Shown piece by piece: positions 40,584 through 50,100 of a stretch of DNA of 64,000 nt. Source of the stretch: Methanobrevibacter millerae. Its GTDB lineage: Archaea > Methanobacteriota > Methanobacteria > Methanobacteriales > Methanobacteriaceae. Within the stretch, counting starts at the first letter, position 1. Every line of letters starts with the position of its first letter. Below the pieces are notes generated by a model, which was given only the letters and a program-made list of their open reading frames with translations, did not search any database and was not told the DNA's origin. The translations under genes were made by a program, and so were the position numbers. The DNA is taken from the NCBI GenBank assembly GCA_015063005.1, contig SUTF01000007.1:1-64000 (forward strand), read 5' to 3'.

Positions 40584-40949
40584 ATGGAAATCAATATAGA
40601 AAAAATTGGTATGATTAGGCCTTTTTCAAATCCTAAAAATCAAAATATAAATTTGGAAATTGATTGGTCAGTTGACTATTATGATACAGATCAAAATCAA
40701 GTTAAATTTGATTGTATTTTAAAGTCCACCAATTCATTTGATTTAAATTTTAAAGTTGAAGGATTATTAAATTTGGAAAAATTTGAAGAATTTAATTATG
40801 ATGTATGTTCTCAAATAATCTTTGATAAGGCATTCGAAATATTGATGAGTATGTTTTCTTTAACAAGACAATCCTCTCATATATTGCAGAAAAGTGAATC
40901 ATATAATTATTTTGGCAGTGAAAATGTTTCAGACACTCTTTCTAACTAA
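40584..40949 (+). CDS. Hypothetical protein at head of the FdhA-like operon
   Basis: A 121-residue acidic protein with alternating beta-type segments (NLEIDWSVDYYDTDQNQVKFDCILKSTNSFDLNFKVEG) and a helical end (IIFDKAFEILMSMFSL). The shape is reminiscent of SecB-like small proteins, but the resemblance is weak. It lies 15 nt before the FdhA-like gene and is likely cotranscribed. The function is unknown. Confidence 0.65.
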   Translation: MEINIEKIGMIRPFSNPKNQNINLEIDWSVDYYDTDQNQVKFDCILKSTNSFDLNFKVEGLLNLEKFEEFNYDVCSQIIFDKAFEILMSMFSLTRQSSHILQKSESYNYFGSENVSDTLSN

Positions 40950-40964
40950 TTTTGGTGATATATC

Positions 40965-41990
40965 ATGTTGGAGATTAAGCACACGTTATGCCCTTCCTGT
41001 AGTGTTGGTTGTGGTGTCAATGTTGTTTTACATAATGGTGATGTCGTAGGAACCTATCCTTACAAAAGACATCAAGTAAATGAAGGAAAAAATTGTTTAA
41101 ATGGTAGAAATTCTATTGAAATTTATAAAAGTAAATTAGAAACCCCATTAATTTCTAATGCATCAGTAAATTTTGATAAAGTAATTGATGAGATTTCTGG
41201 AGAATTAAAATCTTGTGATTCTGATAAGATAACTGTTGTCTGTTCTGGAAATAACAGTGTTGAAGAAGCGGAAATGATTAAAGATTTTGCAGAATCAAAT
41301 AACTATAATATTGCCTTTTATGCAGATAATTTTGTGAATCTAAATGCTGATGTAGCATCCTATGAAGATATTGAAAATGCATCAAATATTATTGTAATTG
41401 GTGATGTATTATATGATAATCCTTTAATAGGAAGAAGAATTGTCCATGCGAAGAAAAATGGTGCTAATATTTATTCCTGTGTTCAGGATAAATCAGTAAC
41501 TGCAAATGTGTCTGATGAAATTTTTGATTCTATTGAAGCAACTTTAGATAAAGTAGATGATTCATCTGTAATTGTATTTAATACAATTGAATCAGGTGCA
41601 GATTTAGAAAAAATTTATGGTGCTGACTGTAAAGCATTACCAGTATTCAGTAAATGTAATTCAAAAGGTGTTTCATCAATCATTGATCCAATTTCAAAAG
41701 AAGACTTAATTGAATTATTAGATAAAACTGATGTTTTATTGATTTTCAATGATGATATTGTTTCTGAAATTGATTATGATTTTGGTTCAATCTCAACATT
41801 AATTACTTTGGTTCCATGTTTAAATTCAACATCTGAAGTTTCTAAGATTGTTGTTCCAATTAAATCTTGGATTGAAAATGATGGCAGCTTTGTAAATTCC
41901 ATGGGTGAAACTCAAAATTTCAAAGCAGCTATTGAATCCGAAAGCTTAAGTGAAGTAGAGATTATTGAAAAAATTCAAAATAAATTGTGA
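40965..41990 (+). CDS. Half-length FdhA-like molybdopterin-oxidoreductase homologue
   Basis: A 341-residue relative of formate dehydrogenase alpha (normally about 680). The N-terminal [4Fe-4S] site is intact: CPSCSVGC (Cys9, 12, 16) and Cys44 in EGKNCLNG. Recognisable FdhA segments follow (YKSKLETPLIS; VIGDVLYDNPLIGRRIVHAKKNGANIYSC). Between them the loop that carries the catalytic Cys/Sec in FdhA is absent, and the C-terminal molybdopterin domain is missing, though VPIKSWIENDGSFVNSMGE recalls the late cofactor-proximal motif. Formate oxidation is therefore doubtful; an electron-relay or assembly role with the downstream FdhB and MvhD is inferred. GGTGAT precedes the ATG. Confidence 0.75.
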   Translation: MLEIKHTLCPSCSVGCGVNVVLHNGDVVGTYPYKRHQVNEGKNCLNGRNSIEIYKSKLETPLISNASVNFDKVIDEISGELKSCDSDKITVVCSGNNSVEEAEMIKDFAESNNYNIAFYADNFVNLNADVASYEDIENASNIIVIGDVLYDNPLIGRRIVHAKKNGANIYSCVQDKSVTANVSDEIFDSIEATLDKVDDSSVIVFNTIESGADLEKIYGADCKALPVFSKCNSKGVSSIIDPISKEDLIELLDKTDVLLIFNDDIVSEIDYDFGSISTLITLVPCLNSTSEVSKIVVPIKSWIENDGSFVNSMGETQNFKAAIESESLSEVEIIEKIQNKL

Positions 41991-41998
41991 GTGATAGT

Positions 41999-43135
41999 AT
42001 GAGTTATGTATTAGCTAAATCAAAAAACTCAGACATACTTGAAGCAGGAGAATGTGGAGGAGCTGTTACAAGTATTTTTAAATATTTATTAGATGAAGGG
42101 ATTGTTGATGGTGTATTAACCATATCTCCTCAAGATGATATTTATGATGGAGTTCCTACGTTTGTAACTGATTCTGAAGATTTAATAAACACAGCAGGTT
42201 CATATCATTGTGCACCAACAATGGTCGGTGATTTAATTCAGAAATATTTGTCAGATAAAAAGATTGCTGTTGCAGTAAAACCATGTGATATTAGATCTAT
42301 CAATGAATTAATTAAAAGACACAAAATCAATCCAGATAACATTTATACTGTTGGTTTAAATTGTGGAGGAACTGTTTCTCCGGTAACTGGAAGAAAAATG
42401 ATAGATTTGTTCTATGAAATTAATCCTGATGATGTTGTAAGTGAAGAAATTGATAAAGGTCAATTCATTGTAGAGCTTGCAGACGGAACTGAAAAAGGAG
42501 TTAAAATCCATGATTTAGAAACAGAAGGTTTCGGACGTCGTCTTAATTGTCAAAGATGTGATGTTAAAATACCTAGAAAAGCGAATATTGCTTGTGGTAA
42601 CTGGGGAGCAAGTGAAGGTTGGACATTCATAGAAATCAATGATGAAAAAGGTGAAGAGTTAATTGAAGGTGCTAAAAAAGCAGGTTTAATTGAAACCAAA
42701 TCTCCTTCCCAGGATGCGATTGATGCAAGGTCTAAAGTAGAAAACATCATGATTAAATTGTCTAAAAAGACACAAGATGCAACTTATGGCAAAGTTAATG
42801 AAATGGAAGAATGGAACAGATGTATCCGTTGTTATGCTTGCCGTGATGTATGTCCAATATGTTGGTGTCATGAAAACTGTGAAATCAACAAATCATACTT
42901 TAAAGATTCTGGAATACCACCAAAACCTATTGCATTCCAGGGTATTAGATTGTCTCACATGAGTTTCAGTTGTGTTGACTGTGGACAATGTGATGATGTA
43001 TGTCCAATGGACATTCCTGTTTCATTAATTTTTGATAAATTGCAAAAGAAATATAGTGATAGAACTGGTTATATTGCGGGTGTCAGTGATGATATCAAAC
43101 CTCCATTATATAGTCCAGCTAAAGAAGAATTATGA
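41999..43135 (+). CDS. fdhB: F420-dependent formate dehydrogenase/hydrogenase beta subunit (FdhB/FrhB family)
   Basis: A 378-residue flavoprotein that exchanges electrons between coenzyme F420 and Fe-S clusters. The N-terminal half contains GECGGAVTSIFKYLLDEGIVDG and the C-rich LNCQRCDVKIPRKANIACGNWGA, hallmarks of the FrhB/FdhB family. The C-terminal half has two ferredoxin-type motifs, CIRCYACRDVCP and CVDCGQCDDVCP. ATG at 41999 with GTGAT just upstream is favoured over the GTG at 41987 that overlaps the preceding stop. It is coupled to the FdhA-like gene and to MvhD. The subunit is complete even though its usual partner is not. Confidence 0.9.
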   Translation: MSYVLAKSKNSDILEAGECGGAVTSIFKYLLDEGIVDGVLTISPQDDIYDGVPTFVTDSEDLINTAGSYHCAPTMVGDLIQKYLSDKKIAVAVKPCDIRSINELIKRHKINPDNIYTVGLNCGGTVSPVTGRKMIDLFYEINPDDVVSEEIDKGQFIVELADGTEKGVKIHDLETEGFGRRLNCQRCDVKIPRKANIACGNWGASEGWTFIEINDEKGEELIEGAKKAGLIETKSPSQDAIDARSKVENIMIKLSKKTQDATYGKVNEMEEWNRCIRCYACRDVCPICWCHENCEINKSYFKDSGIPPKPIAFQGIRLSHMSFSCVDCGQCDDVCPMDIPVSLIFDKLQKKYSDRTGYIAGVSDDIKPPLYSPAKEEL

Positions 43136-43144
43136 GGTGTGATC

Positions 43145-43549
43145 ATGTCTGAAGATTTAAAAATTGTAGGATTATTATGTAACTGGTGTTGTTATGGTGG
43201 AGCCGATACTGCAGGTACTGCACGTATGCAATATCCACCTAATGTAAGAATTATTCGTGTAATGTGCTCCGGAAGAATTAATCCTTCAATGATTTTTAAA
43301 GCATTTGAAGAAGGAGCAGACGGCGTATTTGTAGGAGGTTGTCATATTGGTGACTGTCATTATGATGCCGGAAACTACAAATGGTCACGTAGAGCAAAAA
43401 TTGTTCAAGATATCATAGAAGAATTTGGAATTGAAAAAGAAAGATTCAGATTTGAGTGGATATCTGCTTCCGAAGGAGAAAAATTTCAAACAACAATGGA
43501 TGAATTTTATAAGACTCTCTCTAAATTAGGTCCATTGGAATTGGAGTAA
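43145..43549 (+). CDS. mvhD: MvhD-type hydrogenase/Hdr iron-sulfur subunit
   Basis: A 134-residue [2Fe-2S] protein of the MvhD/VhuD family, which links hydrogenase or formate dehydrogenase to heterodisulfide reductase HdrA. It shows the family pattern [36 protein letters not shown], followed by [22 protein letters not shown]; the five conserved cysteines are present. The ATG at 43145 has GAGGTG at 43134-43139. The set FdhA-like, FdhB, MvhD suggests electrons from F420H2 flow to HdrABC, which is inference. Confidence 0.93.
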   Translation: MSEDLKIVGLLCNWCCYGGADTAGTARMQYPPNVRIIRVMCSGRINPSMIFKAFEEGADGVFVGGCHIGDCHYDAGNYKWSRRAKIVQDIIEEFGIEKERFRFEWISASEGEKFQTTMDEFYKTLSKLGPLELE

Positions 43550-43581
43550 ATAATAAATAGTCAGCCATATGTTTATTATTT

Positions 43582-43615
43582 AAATAGCTATTATTAATTT
43601 AATAGCTATTTTTTC
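43582..43615 (+). terminator. Terminator of the FdhA-like/FdhB/MvhD operon
   Basis: Perfect 11-bp stem AAATAGCTATT / AATAGCTATTT with an 8-nt loop, followed by T residues. Confidence 0.8.
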
Positions 43616-43622
43616 CCTCCCC

Positions 43623-43922
43623 TAAATTATCTTTCTAAGATTAGTGTTTAGATACTAATGTTAGAAAGATAGTTTAAACAGCTTTTGTTTGTTTGATTAT
43701 TTTTCATTGGATTATTTTATATTAAAAAAATTCATACATCAGCCTTGGGTATAATTATTGAATTGTCGGCATAACCAGTTTAATAATTATTTTCCTTCTT
43801 AATATAAAATAATTGTTTTAATAAAAAAAAGAGAGGAGTTATGGAAACCATAACTGTCTTTCACTGTCTACAATAGCTATTAAGATAATCTCATTAAATT
43901 TTATTTTAATAGCTACTTTTTT
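43623..43922 (+). ncRNA. Highly structured intergenic region, candidate ncRNA
   Basis: The gap between mvhD and ferritin holds successive inverted repeats. A long hairpin (about 22 bp with a few interruptions) lies at 43623-43676. A 15-bp perfect pairing of 43711-43725 with 43799-43813 encloses an inner stem, ATAATTATT with AATAATTAT. AGTTATGG / CCATAACT is at 43837-43855. A terminal stem TAGCTATTAA / TTAATAGCTA (43874-43915) is followed by T6. A micro-ORF, METITVFHCLQ (43841-43876), has GAGAGGAG before it. The last stem repeats the core of the preceding terminator. A processed or regulatory RNA is possible. Confidence 0.4.
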
Positions 43923-43986
43923 ATAAACTTATTTTTTCTTTAAATTTATATTTAATAAATTACAAAACTTATTATGGTGATATAAT

Positions 43987-44487
43987 ATGGTATCAGAAAA
44001 TATGGAAAAAGCATTAAATGCTCAATTAAACGCTGAGGTATACTCAGGATATTTATACTTATCCATGGCAGCTTATTTTGAAGATGAAGATTTAGCAGGA
44101 TTTGCCAACTGGATGAGAGTTCAAGCTGAAGAAGAATTAGAACATGGTATGAAATTTTATGATTACATTATCAGAAGAGGAGCTTCTGTAACATTAACTG
44201 CTATTGAAGGACCTCAAACAGAATGGGATTCTCCATTAGCTGCATTTGAACATGTTTTAGAACATGAAAAAATGGTTTCCGGTTTAATAAATGACTTAGT
44301 CAATTTAGCTATTGAAGAAAAAGATCATGCAACCAACAACTTCTTGCAATGGTTTGTTGAAGAACAAGTTGAAGAAGAAGAAAACGCAATGGAATTACTC
44401 TCTAAAGCTAAATTCGCAGATGGCGATAACAGATTAATGTATGAATTGAATAAAGAATTAGGTGAACGTGCACCATCTGAAGACTAG
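43987..44487 (+). CDS. Ferritin
   Basis: A 166-residue non-haem ferritin that stores iron as a 24-mer. The ferroxidase ligands are visible: Glu in [18 protein letters not shown], Glu/His in [14 protein letters not shown], and Glu/Gln further on in [23 protein letters not shown]. The start [17 protein letters not shown] is typical. GGTGAT precedes the ATG and TATA-like TTTATATTTAAT lies near 43945. Iron storage and peroxide protection suit a gut anaerobe. A hairpin terminator follows directly. Confidence 0.95.
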   Translation: MVSENMEKALNAQLNAEVYSGYLYLSMAAYFEDEDLAGFANWMRVQAEEELEHGMKFYDYIIRRGASVTLTAIEGPQTEWDSPLAAFEHVLEHEKMVSGLINDLVNLAIEEKDHATNNFLQWFVEEQVEEEENAMELLSKAKFADGDNRLMYELNKELGERAPSED

Positions 44488-44508
44488 ATTTTCTAGTCCT
44501 TTTTTTTA
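44482..44508 (+). terminator. Terminator after ferritin
   Basis: Stem GACTAGA / TCTAGTC with a 3-nt loop, overlapping the stop codon, then T8. Confidence 0.8.
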
Positions 44509-44525
44509 TTTTTTGGAGATTAACC

Positions 44526-45176
44526 ATGAACTATCCTGAAGGTCCAACAGTAGATGCTAAAATTAACTCAAAAGATTATGACTCAGAATTAATTGGTAAA
44601 AATGACTTAGGTAGTGTTTATATTCATGGTCCATTCGGTAATTTGGATTCCAATATTAAAATAGCATATCTGATTGGAATGCATCCACTTGAAAGCAAAT
44701 CACACAGGGCTTTGTTTGAAGAGTTGACCAGCTGTGAGAATTTAAATTACTGTTATTATCTGTACAATATTGAAGTGGACAATCCTGAAAGTGAAAGTGA
44801 AGGCCGTCTTGAAGGACAGCTTCTGGCTCAGGAATTCGTCAGACCTGAAATTATTAACAATAAATACGATTTGTTTTTGGATATTCACTCCAACAGAGGA
44901 TCACGCGGTCCTGGTGAATATAAGATTACCAATTTTGTTTTTGCACCGGGCTTTGATGAAAGGTCAACAGAATTCGTAAATGAGCTAATCAATTTGATTG
45001 ATGATGTTGTATATTATGAGCCTGAATTCAGGTCAAGTCCATCATTCATTACAGAGCCTACAGCAGAGGCAGGAATTCCTACCGTTGTCTATGAATGCTA
45101 TTCATATGAACCTATGGATGTTTCACGAAAATTGGCCAGTGAATTGGTTAATTGTGTGGATAATTTAATATTTTAA
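44526..45176 (+). CDS. M14/AstE-like zinc hydrolase
   Basis: A 216-residue protein with the succinylglutamate desuccinylase/aspartoacylase-like zinc carboxypeptidase pattern. IGMHPLESKSHRAL supplies the HxxE zinc ligands. DLFLDIHSNRGSRG supplies the second His and a nearby Arg. The C-terminal PTAEAGIPTVVYECY may hold the catalytic Glu. It is shorter than AstE. Removal of an acyl or amino-acid group is likely, but the substrate is unknown. It follows the ferritin terminator with its own ribosome site (TTTGGAG). Confidence 0.75.
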   Translation: MNYPEGPTVDAKINSKDYDSELIGKNDLGSVYIHGPFGNLDSNIKIAYLIGMHPLESKSHRALFEELTSCENLNYCYYLYNIEVDNPESESEGRLEGQLLAQEFVRPEIINNKYDLFLDIHSNRGSRGPGEYKITNFVFAPGFDERSTEFVNELINLIDDVVYYEPEFRSSPSFITEPTAEAGIPTVVYECYSYEPMDVSRKLASELVNCVDNLIF

Positions 45177-45241
45177 AAGAATTGGGATGTAAATCTCAAT
45201 CTAAAACTATTTTTTTGACTAAAAATAAATATAAAGAAGTT

Positions 45242-45673
45242 TTATAAATTATAAACTTCTTCACTTGGCACGATGGTTATGTTGTTGTTTTGAAGTACTT
45301 CAATTAATTTGTCTATATCGTCTGCATGAAGCAATAGGATAGCCTTGTCTGCTTTGTCATGTGTGAATGCATATAGATATTCCAAGTCAATATTGTTGTC
45401 TCGGATTGTTTTTAAAACACTTGTAAGACCTCCTGGTGTATCATTCATTTCAACACCGATGATTTCAGTCATCTTTACAAGAAAATTGTTTTGCTCTAAA
45501 GCTTTCTTTCCCTTTTCTGGATCATCGACAACAAGTCTTAAAATACCGAATTCTGAAGTGTCTGCCATACACATTGCCCTGATGTTAACATCAGCAACAG
45601 TTAAGACGTCTAAAGGTTTTGCTAAACTGCCCATTTTATTTTGTAAAAATATTGATAACTGTTTGATTTTCAT
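45242..45673 (-). CDS. ACT-domain protein
   Basis: A 143-residue protein made of two ACT domains: KQLSIFLQNKMGSLAKPLDVLTVADVNIRAM and MNDTPGGLTSVLKTIRDNNIDLEYLYAF. Each has the ligand-binding Gly turn. ACT proteins sense amino acids. It lies 12 nt downstream of the aryl-CoA ligase on the same strand, a common pairing in archaea, so it probably senses an aromatic amino acid or aryl acid and tunes that enzyme. An inverted repeat AAGAAGTTT / AAACTTCTT at its 3' end may terminate the transcript. Confidence 0.9.
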   Translation of the reverse strand: MKIKQLSIFLQNKMGSLAKPLDVLTVADVNIRAMCMADTSEFGILRLVVDDPEKGKKALEQNNFLVKMTEIIGVEMNDTPGGLTSVLKTIRDNNIDLEYLYAFTHDKADKAILLLHADDIDKLIEVLQNNNITIVPSEEVYNL

Positions 45674-45685
45674 AAATACTACTCC

Positions 45686-46987
45686 CTAATGCAAGTTCCT
45701 CTCATCAATAACTCTTTTTGCTTTTCCTTCAAATCTAGGTAAGGTTTTTGGCTCTACAAGAGTTACTTTTGCTCTGATACCAGTTTCGTTTTCAATGGAT
45801 TTTCCGATTTTTTGCTGAACTGCCATCATTTCTTTCACGCCATCGAAGAAAATGTCCTGTGATGCTTCGACTTTAACTTCAATTTCATCTAAAGTTCCAG
45901 GTCTTGTAACTATTATTAAATAATGAGGCTCTACATCACCAGCTTTAAGCAATGCTTTTTCGATTTGTGATGGGAATATAGCTACTCCTTTAACTTTAAT
46001 CATGTCGTCTGATCTTCCGGTAATTCTGCTCATTCTAGCATGTGTTCTTCCACAGCTGCATTTTTCATATGTAATTTTAGTTAAATCCTTTGTTCTGAAT
46101 CTGATTACTGGCATTCCTTCCCTTTCTAAATTGGTTAAAACTAGCTCTCCAGGAGTGTTTTCTCCCAAGACTCTTTGAGTTTTTGGGTCAATGATTTCTG
46201 GATAGTAGATGTCTTCTGGAATATGCAATCCTTCCTGTGCTTCACATTCAATTCCTACGCCGGGACCCATCAATTCAGTTAATCCGTAAATGTTGTATGC
46301 TTTTGCACCGAAGATATCTTCTACTTTTTGTCTGATTTCTTCGGTCCACATTTCAGCTCCAAATCCGATTGCCTTGATTCCCAATTCCTTAGGGTCAATT
46401 CCATCCTCTAAAGCCACTTCCCCTAAATGAATTCCATATGATGGTGTAAATATTAGTCCTGTAGTTCCGAAGTCTTTCATGATTTCGATTTGTCTTCTGG
46501 TTTGTCCGGTAGAAATTGGAATTATTGTTGCTCCAACCTTATGACAGCCATAGTGAACTCCGAATCCTCCGGTAAACATACCGTATCCGTGGGTATTTTG
46601 GAGAATATCTTCTTCACCAATACCCATCATAGTTAATCCACGAGCTATTGTTTCTGCCCAGGTATCCAAATCCTTTTCGGTGTATCCTGAAACGACTGGT
46701 TTTCCGGTTGTACCTGATGATGAGTGCAACTCTTTGATTTCTTTCATGTCAACACGGATTAGTCCAAATGGATAGCTTTCACGCAAGTCGTCTTTTGTAA
46801 TGAATGGTAACTTTTCAATGTCTTTTAATGTTTCAATATCTTCAGGATAAACTTCTGCTTCACTGTATTTCTTATTATAGTAAGGAATTTCATCAAATGC
46901 TATTTTTACAGTCTTTTGAAGTTTCTTTAATTGCAATTCTTCAAGGTCTTGCCTTGTCATTGTCTCTATTTTCTCGTTCCACATCAT
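45686..46987 (-). CDS. paaK: Phenylacetate-CoA ligase family (aryl-CoA ligase)
   Basis: A 433-residue adenylating CoA ligase of the PaaK family. The ATP loop is SSSGTTGKPVVSGYT (about 89-103), YNIYGLTELMGPG is the A5-type motif, and the C-terminal domain contains GRSDDMIKVKGVAIFPSQIE. In methanogens these enzymes activate aryl acetates so that indolepyruvate ferredoxin oxidoreductase can make aromatic amino acids. The ACT-domain gene follows it. Its promoter region is shared with the divergent adhesin-like gene, which carries the AAAGTAwTACTTT operator, so its own control may also be affected. Confidence 0.92.
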   Translation of the reverse strand: MMWNEKIETMTRQDLEELQLKKLQKTVKIAFDEIPYYNKKYSEAEVYPEDIETLKDIEKLPFITKDDLRESYPFGLIRVDMKEIKELHSSSGTTGKPVVSGYTEKDLDTWAETIARGLTMMGIGEEDILQNTHGYGMFTGGFGVHYGCHKVGATIIPISTGQTRRQIEIMKDFGTTGLIFTPSYGIHLGEVALEDGIDPKELGIKAIGFGAEMWTEEIRQKVEDIFGAKAYNIYGLTELMGPGVGIECEAQEGLHIPEDIYYPEIIDPKTQRVLGENTPGELVLTNLEREGMPVIRFRTKDLTKITYEKCSCGRTHARMSRITGRSDDMIKVKGVAIFPSQIEKALLKAGDVEPHYLIIVTRPGTLDEIEVKVEASQDIFFDGVKEMMAVQQKIGKSIENETGIRAKVTLVEPKTLPRFEGKAKRVIDERNLH

Positions 46988-47052
46988 GGATTCTGCCTCA
47001 TTTTATTTAATATAATAATATATTGTTTTGGTTTAGTTTAAATTTTATTGTA

Positions 47053-47097
47053 TTAGTAATACTTTCTTATATTTTTTTATTCTATTCGTAATACTTT
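47053..47097. promoter_or_regulatory. Paired operator before the DUF3344 adhesin-like gene
   Basis: TTAGTAATACTTT (47053-47065) and TTCGTAATACTTT (47085-47097), 32 nt apart, or three helical turns. A TATA-like TATTTATATTAC follows about 8 nt downstream. Both are variants of the AAAGTAwTACTTT palindrome found before two other operons here. Confidence 0.75.
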
Positions 47098-47176
47098 AAC
47101 TAACTATTTATATTACAAAAAATTTATTGTATAATAAGGCTATCTTATTTAAATAGCTTTTATAATTAGGAGGTTA

Positions 47177-50100
47177 ATGATGAAATTAAAAAATGGTTTA
47201 TTTATTTGTACATTTTTTTTATTTTTAATAATGATTTCTTCAGGAACTGTTTTTGCAGAAGATTCTGCAGTGCCTCTAGTTGATAGTGGTGAAGTGTCTG
47301 GTGGTGTAGAAATCTCATCAGTCAATCCTTTCACTTCAAAAAGTAGTGAACTGGTCTATACTGTTCCTGATAATATAAGTGAGATAAAATCCGTAAATGT
47401 TGTTGTATCTTCCTACTCTGGAAGTGGGGCACCTACTTATGGATTGACAACTAATATATCTTTAAAAGCAAATAATGAAACTTCATTATTGGAATATGCA
47501 AATTTAACATATTCGGAAAGTACTGCAAATGATCCAGTAATTTATCCGATAACCAACAATACTTCAAAGCAATATTCCGATTATCAAAGTTTATTCGATA
47601 TAACTGACAAGGTAAAAGGATTATCTAGCGGAGATACAATTACAATCTCTGTTAATAATACTGCTTTGGAAGGATATCAATTTGATGGTAGAATAAAATT
47701 AATTGCATTGATTTTTGCATATGATGATAATGATAATGATAAAATAACTTATTGGTTAAATGTGGGTCAAGCATGGACAAAAGGGACATTAACTACCATA
47801 TTCAATACAAAGGATTTCAATGATGATTATGATGATGTTACATTAGAATCCATTGCCCTTTCAAGTTCCGATGCTACTTACATGTTAAATGGTGAGCTAT
47901 TATTAGAGCCTACTCAAGAACAGGGTAGTTATTATATATATGATGTATGGAATATAACTGATAGTTTCCAAGTTACAAATGATACTAATTTTACATACAC
48001 ATCTTCTAAAGCTTCTACTTATGCATCATATAAGGCTGCTGTTCAATTATTAAAAATCACAACTTTGGAAAAATATAGTATTTCCGCAACCATTACTCCG
48101 CCTTATGCCAATACTGTATTTGCTGGTGTAAATAACACTTTAACTGTAAAAGTTACTAATGGAAATAAGGACTTTAACGGTACTGTTGTATTGTTGGCTG
48201 ATGGAAAAGAAGTTGCTTCCAGTGATTTGGCAATTAATGCTAATAGTGAATCCACTTTGACTTTCATTGATCCTACTATCAGACCAATTGATGAAACGAC
48301 AGTTAATGGTGCTGATAATAAACTCGTAAATTATACTTTATGCATTATAGATGATGGAGATAATATTTTAAATGATACAAACGCTTCATATAAAGTTTTA
48401 TATAATGGTAATTTAGGTAAGGACTTTGCTTATCCTGCTTCCAATGCTACTGTCAACCGTGTCTATAACATTACTGGCGATGTGGTTATTTTAACTCAGG
48501 ATGTTTCTGCTTATGCGGGTACTGGTGTTACCAGTCGTGAAAGTACTTTTGATGTCAGTGCGGATGATGTTAGTGAGGCTTTGCTTTATGTTTCCTATAA
48601 TTGGGATAAAATAGCTTCTGGTGACTTTAATACTTGGAACATTACTTTCAATGGTGTTGCTATTGCCCCTATTGCTTCTTATCGTGATCAGTCTAATTTA
48701 GGTAATTATGGTAAGTACGGTTATGGTTTGGTTGTTTATAATGTCACTGATTTGGTTGAATCAGGTAACAATACTTTGCTTTTAAATAAGACTTCTGGTG
48801 GCTGTGCTGTTTATCCTGCATCTTTGGTTTTATTGACTGAAAATGAGACTGCTGAAACTTACAAGGTTGTTTACATTGCTGAAAATGCTGATTTATTATC
48901 TAAACCGGTTAACATAGAATCCGGATCATACACTTTCATGGATGTAGACACTAAAGATTTAATTAATTCAACACTCATAGTATTTGCCGCCAGTTCTCAA
49001 GCTGGTGAAGGAAATATAATTGTTAATAATAATACTTTTGAAAATGTCTGGAATGGAACCAGTAGTTCCTGTGATGTCTTTGAAACTGACATTACTGACA
49101 TCGTTAAGAATGGAAACGAAATATATTTCCAAGCTACAGGCTCAACAATATTGGCATTACCAACTATTATCATTTGTGAAAAAGCTATGGAACCTTATGC
49201 AATTTCTGCTATAATCACTCCGCCTTATGCAAATACTGTATTTGCTGGTGTAAATAATACTTTGACTGTAAAAGTTACCAATGGAAATAAGGACTTTAAC
49301 GGTACTGTTGTATTGTTGGCTGATGGGAAAGAAGTTGCTTTCAGTGATTTGGCAATTAATGCTAACAGTGAATCCACTTTGACTTTCATTGATCCTACTA
49401 TCAGACCAATCGATGAAACTACAGTTAACGGAGCAAATAATACCAAAGCAAATTATACAATTTTGATTGTAGATAAATATGAAAATACATTAAATTCCAC
49501 TAATGCATCTTATAATGTTTTATATAATGGTAATTTAGGTAAGGACTTTGCTTATCCTGCTTCCAATGCTACTGTCAACCGTGTCTATCAAATTTCTGGC
49601 GATGTGGTTATTTTAACTCAGGATGTTTCTGCTTATGCGGGTACTGGTGTTACCAGTCGTGAAAGTACTTTTGATGTCAGTGCGGATGATGTTAGTGAGG
49701 CTTTGCTTTATGTTTCCTATAATTGGGATAAAATAGCTTCTGGTGACTTTAATACTTGGAACATTACTTTCAATGGTGTTGCTATTGCCCCTATTGCTTC
49801 TTATCGTGATCAGTCTAATTTAGGTAATTATGGTAAGTACGGTTATGGTTTGGTTGTTTATAATGTCACTGATTTGGTTGAATCAGGTAACAATACTTTG
49901 CTTTTAAATAAGACTTCTGGTGGCTGTGCTGTTTATCCTGCATCTTTGGTTTTATTGACTGAAAATGAGACTGCTGAAACTTACAAGGTTGTTTACATTG
50001 CTGAAAATGCTGATTTATTATCCAAACCGGTTAACATAGAATCCGGATCATACACTTTCATGGATGTAGATGCTGAAAATGCTATTAATTCAACATTGTA

